Origin: a virus
Virus record (IMG/VR): IMGVR_UViG_3300044982_000040
Coordinates: 1 to 38,503 of that record
Reading direction: 5' to 3' (one strand)
DNA length: 38,503 nucleotides
A program made the position numbers and the translations under genes. Shown piece by piece: positions 30,713-36,940 of the stretch (positions are counted from its first letter, which is position 1; each line of letters begins with the position of its first letter). The notes beneath the pieces are model-generated. The model worked only from the letters and a program-made list of their open reading frames with translations, did no database searches and was not told the DNA's origin.

Positions 30713-31188
30713 CAGTCGTCCTCTCCATCCGGTGGCCATTCGCCCGCGGCGACCCGGTAGGCGATCTGACCGAGCCGTGTCCGTGCGTCGCGGATCTTCC
30801 ACCTGAGCCGCGAGCGCCACGGGACCGGCTCGTGCTCGCGGGTGTCCGGTATGACGCCCTGGTCCATGAGCAGCTCGTTGGGTACCAGCATCGTGGCGGA
30901 CATCTTGCGCACGCTGTCGAGGAATGGCGGCGGCACGAGGTGGCCTTCGCCTTCTGTTAGCGCTGCCTCGTCGAACCATCGCAGCGCCTGGGGCATCATC
31001 TCGTCGAACCATCGCCCCAGCACATCACCGTCGACCGCGCGCCCGATCGCCGGATTGGCTTGCTCCCAGTCGTCGTCGCGCGCCTCGACGGCGCGGCAGC
31101 CTCCGACGAACGGGCATGCGGGGTCGAGTGTGCAGGTGTCGGCGCTGTAGCAGATGGTGTCCCTGATCCGGGTGTGGTAGTCGCTCAT
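30709..31188 (-). CDS. hypothetical protein with N-terminal Cys cluster
   Basis: The 159-residue product has four cysteines near the start (CYSADTCTLDPACPFVGGC), a helical middle, and a basic segment RSRLRWKIRDARTRLGQIAYRVAAGEW before an acidic tail. The Cys cluster may bind zinc. ATG 31188 overlaps the previous stop (ATGA). Not recognised. Confidence 0.6.
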   Translation of the reverse strand: MSDYHTRIRDTICYSADTCTLDPACPFVGGCRAVEARDDDWEQANPAIGRAVDGDVLGRWFDEMMPQALRWFDEAALTEGEGHLVPPPFLDSVRKMSATMLVPNELLMDQGVIPDTREHEPVPWRSRLRWKIRDARTRLGQIAYRVAAGEWPPDGEDDW

Positions 31189-31268
31189 AGCGCCCACTCT
31201 GGTTGTTCCGGGTCGTTCCCGACGGCATCCCGCAGCCGCGCGTTCAGGAATGCGATCAGCTCATCCAT
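31185..31268 (-). CDS. 27-residue protein, possible truncated DUF6221
   Basis: MDELIAFLNARLRDAVGNDPEQPEWAL starts at ATG 31268 inside the end of the preceding gene and ends overlapping the next ATG (ATGA). The MDELIAFLNARL opening resembles the N-terminus of the DUF6221 family of Streptomyces, which are much longer, so this may be a shortened relative. Coupling supports that it is translated. Confidence 0.45.
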   Translation of the reverse strand: MDELIAFLNARLRDAVGNDPEQPEWAL

Positions 31269-31671
31269 GGGTCGCGCCCTTCGTGCTGCCAGTGCAGGCA
31301 GGACGCATGATCGCGTGTTGTTCCGGAAGCTCGGCGTACCGTACATGGCACGCGGGGCAGCGGTCATCTCCGCCTTCCCCGTGCACCTTCGCGAACTTGG
31401 CCATTTCCGACTGTGACACGTAGACGGTGATGCAGTCTTTCGCGCCGTCAGCGTTGCGCTCGAATCCCTCGTCTTCAACCCGGTAGATGCGCCCGATCGC
31501 CCGGTTGCAGTCCGACCACGCTGATACAGCGTCCATCAGGCCGTAGCCGAGCCGGATGATGGCGGAGCAGCGCGGGCACTCTTCCTCGTCCGCGCCGAAG
31601 ACCTCGACCGGCACGAGGGTGACTTTGATCAGCGGTTGCCCGCTGGCGTCCGCTTGCGTTAGCTCGTCCAC
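31261..31671 (-). CDS. hypothetical zinc-binding protein
   Basis: GTG 31671 gives a 136-residue product. CPRCSAII (about residue 33) and CPACHVRYAELPEQH (about 108) form two CxxC pairs likely to bind zinc, around a beta-rich centre (RIYRVEDEGFERNADGAKDCITVYVSQ). Longer upstream frame has a poor composition and is not used. Function unknown; an early-region regulatory protein is possible. Confidence 0.6.
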   Translation of the reverse strand: MDELTQADASGQPLIKVTLVPVEVFGADEEECPRCSAIIRLGYGLMDAVSAWSDCNRAIGRIYRVEDEGFERNADGAKDCITVYVSQSEMAKFAKVHGEGGDDRCPACHVRYAELPEQHAIMRPACTGSTKGATHG

Positions 31672-31675
31672 TGGT

Positions 31676-31819
31676 CTAGTCCTCTTCCTCGTCTCGTTCC
31701 CCGACGCCGATCGCTGCCGCGATCTTGGCGAGGTCGACGCCGAGCTGCCGTGACGTGCGCACGATGACGCGCTCCAGCTGGCTGGCATGCTGCCGCGACG
31801 GTGAGCTGAGGGTGGGCAC
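31676..31819 (-). CDS. small helical protein, 47 residues
   Basis: GTG 31819 starts a frame reading MPTLSSPSRQHASQLERVIVRTSRQLGVDLAKIAAAIGVGERDEEED, ending TAG just before the next gene. The second half (LGVDLAKIAAAIGVG) looks like the recognition part of a helix-turn-helix, with an acidic tail. Other frames here give only Arg-rich shadows. It may be a small DNA-binding regulator. Confidence 0.45.
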   Translation of the reverse strand: MPTLSSPSRQHASQLERVIVRTSRQLGVDLAKIAAAIGVGERDEEED

Positions 31820-31845
31820 GCCCGTAGTTGTAGCGCATCACGGTG

Positions 31846-32151
31846 CTAGCTTTCGCCAGCAATAGCACGTAGTTCATCCACTTCGTTTTGCGTGCGCGAC
31901 CACAGTCGTTCGTCGTGGTAGCGCGGGTGCTCGGGCGGGATGGTCTTGAGCCGGAAGTTGCCGAGCTTCGCGACGCGTTCCCACTTCTCGACCCATCGTC
32001 CGCTGCGGGAGCGGACGAGGATCTTGACGTTTTCCGGCAGGTTGCCGCCGCGGCCGGTGATGACGAACGCGAGCGCACCCTTGGCGGCGACGTTCGTCGC
32101 CTCCGCGTAGTTGCAGGCGATGAGGTACTTCGGTTCAGCGCTGCCGGTCAT
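31846..32151 (-). CDS. hypothetical protein, 101 residues
   Basis: The product (MTGSAEPKYLIACNYAEATNVAAKGALAFVITGRGGNLPENVKILVRSRSGRWVEKWERVAKLGNFRLKTI...) has an alpha/beta start and a basic middle, ending in an acidic helix. ATG 32151 overlaps the preceding stop (ATGA). A longer upstream frame is Arg-rich and overlaps the neighbour, so it is discarded. Not recognised. Confidence 0.6.
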   Translation of the reverse strand: MTGSAEPKYLIACNYAEATNVAAKGALAFVITGRGGNLPENVKILVRSRSGRWVEKWERVAKLGNFRLKTIPPEHPRYHDERLWSRTQNEVDELRAIAGES

Positions 32152-32447
32152 CGCTTGCGCTTCCTGCCCAGCAGGCCGGTTACGGTCCACAGCCGCCGCG
32201 CCGCCTCGATGTGGCCGTGGTCGACGAGCCAGATCCCGATGTCGGTTATCACGCGCCTGACGGCCAGGCGCAGGCGGACACGGCGCGGCAGCGGCGTCAG
32301 CAGCTTCGGGTGTCCGCCGTTGCCGTACGCCTCGCGCCAGCAGCGTTCCAGCTGGGCTGCCTCGTCGCCGGTGAGCGGGGTCGCGGCAGCGATGAACGGC
32401 CACGGCGGCATGGGCACGATCCTCGGTTCGTCGGTCACGGCGGTCAC
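32148..32447 (-). CDS. hypothetical protein, 99 residues
   Basis: Helical basic protein with a Pro-rich start (RIVPMPPWPFIAAATPLTGDEAAQLERCW) and a C-terminal LRLAVRRVITDIGIWLVDHGHIEAARRLWTVTGLLGRKRKR. It is coupled to both neighbours by four-base overlaps. Function unknown. Confidence 0.6.
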   Translation of the reverse strand: MTAVTDEPRIVPMPPWPFIAAATPLTGDEAAQLERCWREAYGNGGHPKLLTPLPRRVRLRLAVRRVITDIGIWLVDHGHIEAARRLWTVTGLLGRKRKR

Positions 32448-32653
32448 CAGTGGTGCAGTTCTTCGGCGAGCGCGCGGAACTCGGCGGCGAGGATCACTTG
32501 CACGGCCGCGACTACCTCCGCTGGCATGTTGGCCGAGATGATCAGGTCGTCCTTCTCGATCTCCTTCGCCCGTGCGATCAGTGCCCGCTGTACGGGCATG
32601 ATGGCGGCTCCGAGCGGCTTCGGCTGGTCGCTGCGCTGGGGTTCACGTGCCAT
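32444..32653 (-). CDS. hypothetical helical protein, 69 residues
   Basis: The product has a basic N-terminus and helices (ALIARAKEIEKDDLIISANMPAEVVAAVQVILAAEFRALAEELHHW). Stop overlaps the GTG of the next gene (GTGA). Composition suggests a small DNA- or protein-binding dimer, but there is no recognised family. Confidence 0.6.
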   Translation of the reverse strand: MAREPQRSDQPKPLGAAIMPVQRALIARAKEIEKDDLIISANMPAEVVAAVQVILAAEFRALAEELHHW

Positions 32654-32722
32654 CGGGGTGTCTCCTCCGGGGTGTGGTGGTGAGCGCCAGGGCGGCGCGC
32701 CTGCTCGCCCTGGCGCTCACGT

Positions 32723-33226
32723 CTACTGGACGGGCTGGACGGCCGGCGCGGCCGGAGTCGCGTCCGGGGTCGCGACCACGGGAGCCGCAGGGGCGGCGAG
32801 GGGCTGCTGCCCGTACTTGGACACGAGGTCCTTGATGAAGCTGACCGCGACATCCTCGTACGGGGCAGGCAGCACCATGCCGGCGGCGGCGTCGACAAGC
32901 TTCCCGACGGTGGTGCCGCCGAGCTTGTCAGCGGTCTCGATGACCGACGGGGCGACGGCCTTGAGGCGGCCGAGCAGCCCTTCGGCGTAGTCCAGTCCGT
33001 CGGTGAGGTCGGCGCGGACATCGCCGGTGATGGTGTCAAGCAGGGACATGATGCGTTCCTCCAGGTTGGGTGCTGCTTTTACGGTAACCGGCCCGGCGGC
33101 CGGCGTCGGGGTGGCCGCTTGCGCGGCGTGGTGGTGGTGTAGGTGGCCGAGAACATGCTCGACGCCGCTGCTGGCACGCGCGAGGTCGCGGGCGATCTCG
33201 GCTTCGAAGTTCGGCATCCTGGCCAT
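32723..33226 (-). CDS. hypothetical protein with His cluster and helical domain
   Basis: The 167-residue product has an N-terminal helix with a HLHHHH run (about 30-36), a disordered Ala/Pro/Thr segment, a helical domain (LLDTITGDVRADLTDGLDYAEGLLGRLKAVAPSVIETADKL..., YEDVAVSFIKDLVSKYGQQ) and a long Ala/Pro-rich tail. ATG 33226 has GGGAGGG upstream, 2 bp after the stop of the IS110-like gene, so the two genes are co-transcribed. An internal start at the helical domain is possible. Function unknown; it could be a partner of the array system. Confidence 0.6.
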   Translation of the reverse strand: MARMPNFEAEIARDLARASSGVEHVLGHLHHHHAAQAATPTPAAGPVTVKAAPNLEERIMSLLDTITGDVRADLTDGLDYAEGLLGRLKAVAPSVIETADKLGGTTVGKLVDAAAGMVLPAPYEDVAVSFIKDLVSKYGQQPLAAPAAPVVATPDATPAAPAVQPVQ

Positions 33227-33228
33227 GG

Positions 33229-34287
33229 TCAGCCCTCCCTGGCTGCGAGATCGCGCGATGCTCGCCAGAGGTCGCGCAGGATTTCCTTGGCGACAGCCCG
33301 GAGCGCGCGGGCGTGCCTGTGGCCGTCTGAGAGCGGTGTTCCGGGCAGTGCGGGATGGTTCTTCGGTCCGCAGCGGACGCATTCCTTTATGTGAATGGCG
33401 TCCTTGTAGCGGTCGCGGGCGGCGTCGTAAATGGCGCGGTAGGGGCTGTCGCGGATTTTCATGCAGGATTCGGCGACGAGGAATGCACGCATCTTGGCGG
33501 TGGCGTTCCAGTTGGCTTTCTGGCCGCGCTTGCGGACCTGGGTGGCTGCGTCGCCGTAGCCGCAGTAGGACCACAGGTCGGAGACGCGGCGGGGCTGGTC
33601 TGCGGCGGTGTTCCAATAGGGGTCGCCGATGGCGGCGAGGAGGCGGGCGCCTTGCTTCTCGCCGATGCCCTTGACGCCCTTGATCCACGGGTTGAGGGGG
33701 TGGGTGCGCATGTGGCGTCCGAGGGTGAGTTCGGCTTTGTGCTCGGCGTCGGCGAGCATGGCGACGAGGGCGGCGAGGCGGGCGACGTCGGGGTGTGTCT
33801 CGTCGAGGCCGAATCCGTCGTCGTCGTGGCTGGTGAGGGTTCGGAGCCGGTTCTCGTTGGCGATGCGGACGTGCTCGAGGTCGTCGAGGATGTCTGCGGC
33901 GAACGCGAGCCACGCATCGTGCTCCGCCAGCTCAGGCGGTACGGCTATGGGGATCGATGCTCCCGTGGGCTGAGCTGGCGGATCTTGCTCCCCGGCGGCG
34001 CAGGTGGTTTGGGCACCGCTCGAAGTGTGGCCGCCGGGGAAGTCATCAGCCGCAGCGGATCCAGCATGGGGATCGCTCACAGCGTGGCTGCGGCTGGTCT
34101 TGCTCCCCGCAGGCGCTTGCAGCCTGGGTGTCGACTCAAGATTGGCCTGCGGGGAATTCTTGCCCTCAGCGGCGTGCCCTTTCTGGGTGCCGAAATTGCC
34201 CTGGCCGCTGAGGGGGTCTGACCCGGACGGCGGAGCTGCCATGGTTGCCGGGGCGCACTTGGCCGTCCGGGGGTCTGCGAGGGTCAC
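33229..34287 (-). CDS. IS110-related protein without nuclease domain; hairpin array in its 5' part
   Basis: From GTG 34287 (GTGA overlap with the preceding stop) the frame gives 352 residues. Residues about 119-352 resemble the coiled-coil and C-terminal Transposase_20 part of IS110 recombinases: long helices, helix-hairpin-helix VKGIGEKQGARLLAAIGDP (about 200-220), SDLWSYCGYGDAATQVRKRGQKANW (about 235-260), basic C-terminal helices with a CVRC pair. The N-terminal DEDD (RuvC-like) domain is absent and the S-S-G expected after the GYG turn reads AAT. Residues 1-118 are disordered and coincide with the six-hairpin array, so they may not be selected as protein. Likely an RNA-binding, not transposing, relative. 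Confidence 0.75.
   Translation of the reverse strand: MTLADPRTAKCAPATMAAPPSGSDPLSGQGNFGTQKGHAAEGKNSPQANLESTPRLQAPAGSKTSRSHAVSDPHAGSAAADDFPGGHTSSGAQTTCAAGEQDPPAQPTGASIPIAVPPELAEHDAWLAFAADILDDLEHVRIANENRLRTLTSHDDDGFGLDETHPDVARLAALVAMLADAEHKAELTLGRHMRTHPLNPWIKGVKGIGEKQGARLLAAIGDPYWNTAADQPRRVSDLWSYCGYGDAATQVRKRGQKANWNATAKMRAFLVAESCMKIRDSPYRAIYDAARDRYKDAIHIKECVRCGPKNHPALPGTPLSDGHRHARALRAVAKEILRDLWRASRDLAAREG
33923..33982 (-). repeat. array unit 1 (last on the minus strand, longest arms)
   Basis: Arms TCCGCCAGCTCAG and CTGAGCTGGCGGA, loop 33936-33969 (34 nt: two extra bases on each side). Minus-strand loop parts: CGGGAGCAT, core CGATCCCCA, TAGCCGTAC. The unit next to the protein domain is the one with the longest stem. 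Confidence 0.92.
33989..34040 (-). repeat. array unit 2
   Basis: Arms TCCCCGGCGGC and GCCGCCGGGGA, loop 34000-34029. Minus-strand loop parts: CACTTCGAG, core CGGTGCCCA, AACCACCTG. Confidence 0.95.
34047..34096 (-). repeat. array unit 3
   Basis: Arms CAGCCGCAGC and GCTGCGGCTG, loop 34057-34086. Minus-strand loop parts: CGCTGTGAG, core CGATCCCCA, TGCTGGATC. Confidence 0.95.
34104..34155 (-). repeat. array unit 4
   Basis: Arms TCCCCGCAGGC and GCCTGCGGGGA, loop 34115-34144. Minus-strand loop parts: ATCTTGAGT, core CGACACCCA, GGCTGCAAG. Confidence 0.95.
34163..34214 (-). repeat. array unit 5
   Basis: Arms CCCTCAGCGGC and GCCGCTGAGGG, loop 34174-34203. Minus-strand loop parts: GGGCAATTT, core CGGCACCCA, GAAAGGGCA. 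Confidence 0.95.
34222..34271 (-). repeat. array unit 6 (first on the minus strand)
   Basis: Arms CCCGGACGGC and GCCGTCCGGG, loop 34232-34261. Minus-strand loop parts: first variable segment AGTGCGCCC, core CGGCAACCA, second variable segment TGGCAGCTC. Confidence 0.95.
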
Positions 34288-34775
34288 GCGAACCACTCCC
34301 GAAGCGTCTCGTCGGGAAGATCGCGGACCCGCGCCGCGCTGCCGTCATCCATCGCGGCGGCGAGACGTCGCATCAGCGCCGCCTTCGCCTCATTCTGCGC
34401 CGCCAGCTCCTCAAGCTGCGACGCCACGAAAATCACGTCATCACGCGACATGTCACCGATACGGCGCACGCTCCCATCCGCCACCGTGTACCGGATCGCG
34501 TCCAGCGACCGCCGCCACGCCTCCCGGATACCCGCCAGCTTCGGCGAGCGCGCACGGCCCTTGTCGCCCGGCGCCGGCGTCTCGGCAGGCGGCCGGCGCA
34601 GCCCCGGCTTGCGGATCATGTCATGCATGAACGGGACAAGCGCCTGATCCAGCGCCTCACCGACAAGATCATCAGGAATGCGGCGGCGCAGCTCCTTCAG
34701 GATCTGCCCGAAATCCTCCGACGAATCCTCGTCAATCACCTGGCGCGCCAGCACGCGCAGCTCGAAGTCAGTCAT
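34284..34775 (-). CDS. hypothetical helical protein upstream of the array
   Basis: The 163-residue product has an N-terminal helical part (FELRVLARQVIDEDSSEDFGQILKELRRRIPDDLVGEALDQALVPFMHDMI), a basic linker and a C-terminal helical part (RRIGDMSRDDVIFVASQLEELAAQNEAKAALMRRL). ATG 34775 is preceded by GAGGAAG. Its stop overlaps the GTG of the IS110-related gene, so the array is transcribed from the same operon right after this gene. Function unknown. Confidence 0.65.
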   Translation of the reverse strand: MTDFELRVLARQVIDEDSSEDFGQILKELRRRIPDDLVGEALDQALVPFMHDMIRKPGLRRPPAETPAPGDKGRARSPKLAGIREAWRRSLDAIRYTVADGSVRRIGDMSRDDVIFVASQLEELAAQNEAKAALMRRLAAAMDDGSAARVRDLPDETLREWFA

Positions 34776-34811
34776 GGATCTTCCTCTGGTAGCGGCGCAT
34801 CGAGCGCATCG

Positions 34812-35111
34812 TCAGTCCTCCTCGGGTGGTTTCGGCGGAGGCCAGCGCCCCCACAGCTGATAGATGCGCTCGTCGCCGAGCTTGCAGCACACCGGGCTCT
34901 GCTTGGCCAGCTCCCGCCTGCGGGCACCCGGCGACCGCGCCCACGCCGGCAGCAGCGTGGCGGCGAAGATCCGCCCCAGGTCCAGGCTCGCGCCCTTCCC
35001 GTTGCAGCCCACCAGCGACGCCGGTGCCCAGTGACGGGCACACCACGGGCTGCCTTTCGGCGCGTCCGGCGGGCCGGTGAACTGGTCGAAGAACTCCGTC
35101 GCGGTGCTCAT
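34812..35111 (-). CDS. hypothetical Cys-containing protein, 99 residues
   Basis: Product MSTATEFFDQFTGPPDAPKGSPWCARHWAPASLVGCNGKGASLDLGRIFAATLLPAWA... with cysteines at PWCARHW, GCNGKG and PVCC, and a Pro-rich acidic end. ATG 35111 overlaps the TGA that would end the methyltransferase in its shifted frame (ATGA), which supports this start. An open frame joining it to the methyltransferase in one protein is not credible. Function unknown. Confidence 0.6.
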   Translation of the reverse strand: MSTATEFFDQFTGPPDAPKGSPWCARHWAPASLVGCNGKGASLDLGRIFAATLLPAWARSPGARRRELAKQSPVCCKLGDERIYQLWGRWPPPKPPEED

Positions 35112-35945
35112 GCGGACTCCATCTCGCTGAACAGGCCCGGCTGCATGGGCTTGGCCAGCCGGACGCGGGTGAGTGCCAGGGCTACCGGTGGGGCCGGTTC
35201 CGCAGAACGGATCGAGGACCGTGCCGCCGGGCGGTGTCACGAGCCGGACGAGCCAGCGCATCAGCTCAACGGGCTTGACGGTCGGCCACGCCGTGCCATC
35301 CTCAAGGCGGGGCCGCTCGGATGCCGAGGCCTTCGCCTGGTAGCGGAAGGCCGGGAAGAATCGGCTTGCGCCTCCGGTATCGCCGTAAGAGTCGAAGTCG
35401 CGTACCCGGGCAACCTTGTCGCCCATGATCCCGGCACGGTTCCCCGACTGCTGGTGTATGCCGTGCGCGGAACCGCCCGCCGGGCGGACGCCGCTCTGCC
35501 GGTCCAGCTCGGCTACCGGGCATGAATCGGAACACGACCACGCCTCGACGGTCTCCATGCCGTCCGCGTCGGCGTAGCCGCTGTCGCGGTCCTGGTCGCG
35601 CATCCCGTAATCGCTCTTTGTGGTGCGCCCCCCGCCGCGCCGGGATCCTTGCGTGATCCCCCGCACTTTCCGCGTCCCGGTCATCTCGCATTCGGGGGTG
35701 TGGCTCAGCAGGATGTTCGCCGGCCAGCGGCAGTCACCGAAGGTCGCGCCCGCGATGTACGCCTCGGGTGTCCGCGTGAGCGACCTCCCCTCGGCGGGAT
35801 TGGTCCGTGCGCCGGACGGCCTGAACGTGTCCCACTCGCGGCCCATGAACTCAAGCCCGTACGGCGGATCACAGACGACCGAATCCACGCTCGCGTCCGG
35901 CAGCGGCAGGTGCGCGGCGTCCCCGCGCAGGATGACCACGCTCAT
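35108..35945 (-). CDS. DNA methyltransferase, probably frameshifted near the C-terminus
   Basis: From ATG 35945 the product reads MSVVILRGDAAHLPLPDASVDSVVCDPPYGLEFMGREWD, with DPPY motif IV near residue 26-29, a target-recognition region with several cysteines, then WPTVKPVELMRWLVRLVTPPGGTVLDPFCGTG (motif I, FCGTG) near the end. This is the order of N4-cytosine/N6-adenine methyltransferases of the beta type. After FCGTG the frame loses sense, while the +1 frame gives VALALTRVRLAKPMQPGLFSEMESA and ends at 35108 in ATGA with the next gene. One extra base, perhaps in CCCC near 35193, would explain it. The enzyme probably modifies phage DNA against host restriction. Confidence 0.75.
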
Positions 35946-36097
35946 GGCGCGCTCGGCGTGGCGTACGGCACGGCGCACGGGCAGCGGTGCGACGGCGGCG
36001 GAGGCGGCACGTGGGCGGCGCGGACGATGACGACGGCGGCGACGAGAGCAGCGGCCAGGATGATCGCCGTCCCGATGAGATGACCGCGGGCGTTCAC
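35942..36097 (-). CDS. small membrane protein, 51 residues
   Basis: GTG 36097 overlaps the preceding stop (GTGA) and the TGA overlaps the methyltransferase ATG (ATGA). The peptide has one membrane helix (LIGTAIILAAALVAAVVIVRAA) and a Pro-rich tail with a CPC motif. Function unknown; a membrane accessory protein of the early operon. Confidence 0.55.
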   Translation of the reverse strand: MNARGHLIGTAIILAAALVAAVVIVRAAHVPPPPPSHRCPCAVPYATPSAP

Positions 36098-36423
36098 TTC
36101 GCGGGTCCTGCCTGAACCCGGGCCTTGGTCCAGTTGTACGAGGAGAGGTCGAGCAGCGCCGACAGTATCCAGTCAGCTTCCTCCTCGCTGTACAGCCCGT
36201 AGACGCCTTCGATGCCACCCTGGTCATGCCAGCCTTTGACGAGCACCCACCGCGGTTCTTCGTCGGACGTGACCGGCGCGGGCGGGTGCGGCGGCCGGAT
36301 CCACTGGCGCAGGTACTTGAGGAACTCGTCGCGAGGGTCGCCGCTGATGTTGATCAGCAGGCGCACCGGCTCGTCGCGCTCCGGCGCGCCCAGCCGCACT
36401 GGTGGTTCCGGCGGGATGTTCAC
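36094..36423 (-). CDS. hypothetical protein, 109 residues
   Basis: Product MNIPPEPPVRLGAPERDEPVRLLINISGDPRDEFLKYLRQWIRPPHPP... then EEPRWVLVKGWHDQGGIEGVYGLYSEEEADWILSALLDL. An alpha/beta fold with a GLYS..EADW segment, reminiscent of small actinobacterial proteins of unknown function. GTG 36423 overlaps the preceding stop. Confidence 0.6.
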   Translation of the reverse strand: MNIPPEPPVRLGAPERDEPVRLLINISGDPRDEFLKYLRQWIRPPHPPAPVTSDEEPRWVLVKGWHDQGGIEGVYGLYSEEEADWILSALLDLSSYNWTKARVQAGPAK

Positions 36424-36731
36424 GGCGTTCCCTTCCTGCGCGTCGGCGTGCGCCTAGCGGCCGGTTTGGCCGCTGGCGGCTTCGGCGAGTCGGCAGGGGC
36501 GGTCTCCGCCTGCTTGCGGACCCACACGTCGAACTTCTGCGGGTTGCGGCCGATCCACGCCTCGATCGCCTTGTCGTCCGGCTCTGGCGCGGCCAGCAGT
36601 GCCGCCTTGCGGTCGAGGGCATCCAGCTCGTCGAGCAGCGGCCCGATGGTGCCGTGGAAGTCCTCGTCGAGCCGTCGCCGGTAGGACCGGATCAGGTTGC
36701 GGCGGTGCTCGCGGAGGTCGTCTAGGGTCAT
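36420..36731 (-). CDS. hypothetical helical basic protein
   Basis: The 103-residue product starts with a coiled-coil-like region (MTLDDLREHRRNLIRSYRRRLDEDFHGTIGPLLDELDALDRKAALLAA), followed by a short WIGRNPQKFDVWVRKQ segment and a basic, Lys/Arg-rich, Pro/Ala tail. It may bind DNA. Overlaps both neighbours by four bases. Confidence 0.6.
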   Translation of the reverse strand: MTLDDLREHRRNLIRSYRRRLDEDFHGTIGPLLDELDALDRKAALLAAPEPDDKAIEAWIGRNPQKFDVWVRKQAETAPADSPKPPAAKPAARRTPTRRKGTP

Positions 36732-36940
36732 GCTTCGTCCCCCTTCCGGTCGGGGTCTTCTGGGTGGCGTTCCTCGCGCAGGACGTACTTGAGTGCGTTG
36801 GTCTGGAGGTTGCCGAGGATGATCGCCATCTCGGTCCAGGACAGGTCGTGCTCGTCGGCGACGTCGCTCAGCCGGTCGTGAAGGTCCCGTTCGGCCTTCT
36901 GGACGACCATCGTGCGCGGATGGAGCTTGATGCCGGCCAT
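36728..36940 (-). CDS. hypothetical helical protein, 70 residues
   Basis: ATG 36940 shares a base with the preceding stop (TGATG). The product MAGIKLHPRTMVVQKAERDLHDRLSDVADEHDLSWTEMAIILGNLQTNALKYVLREERHPEDPDRKGDEA is helical; LSWTEMAIILGNLQTNALKY could be a DNA-binding helix pair. A longer upstream frame is a shadow. Confidence 0.6.
   Translation of the reverse strand: MAGIKLHPRTMVVQKAERDLHDRLSDVADEHDLSWTEMAIILGNLQTNALKYVLREERHPEDPDRKGDEA

Larger units (their letters stand above)
33917..34278 (-). repeat. array of six hairpin units with paired 9-nt variable segments
   Basis: Six inverted repeats follow one another with starts 66, 58, 57, 59 and 59 bp apart. Arms are perfect, 10-13 bp, and differ in sequence between units. 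Loops are 30 nt in units 2-6 and 34 nt in unit 1. Read on the minus strand each loop is CA, 9 variable nt, a core CG[AG][CT]NMCCA, 9 variable nt, C. Linkers of 6-7 nt between units resemble GCAAGA (minus strand), and the array is flanked by the same linker type. The design matches guide arrays with two short guides per unit (IS110 bridge RNA loops, TIGR arrays) and lies at the 5' end of an IS110-related gene. Confidence 0.95.

Noticed and set aside
33917-34278. CRISPR array
   Set aside because: No direct repeat of CRISPR length is present; the conserved parts are only 6-9 nt, stems differ between units, and no cas genes are near.
33229-34287. Intact IS110 insertion sequence
   Set aside because: The protein lacks the N-terminal DEDD domain, the gene is coupled to both neighbours in a phage operon, and no element ends or target duplication are seen.
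34776-34811. 13-residue minus-strand frame before the 163-residue gene
   Set aside because: It overlaps the next start and is too short to support as a gene; probably only the ribosome-site region.
34812-36227. One 471-residue fusion of methyltransferase and the following protein
   Set aside because: The joining part has no sensible sequence, and both ends fit separate genes with ATGA coupling in another frame.
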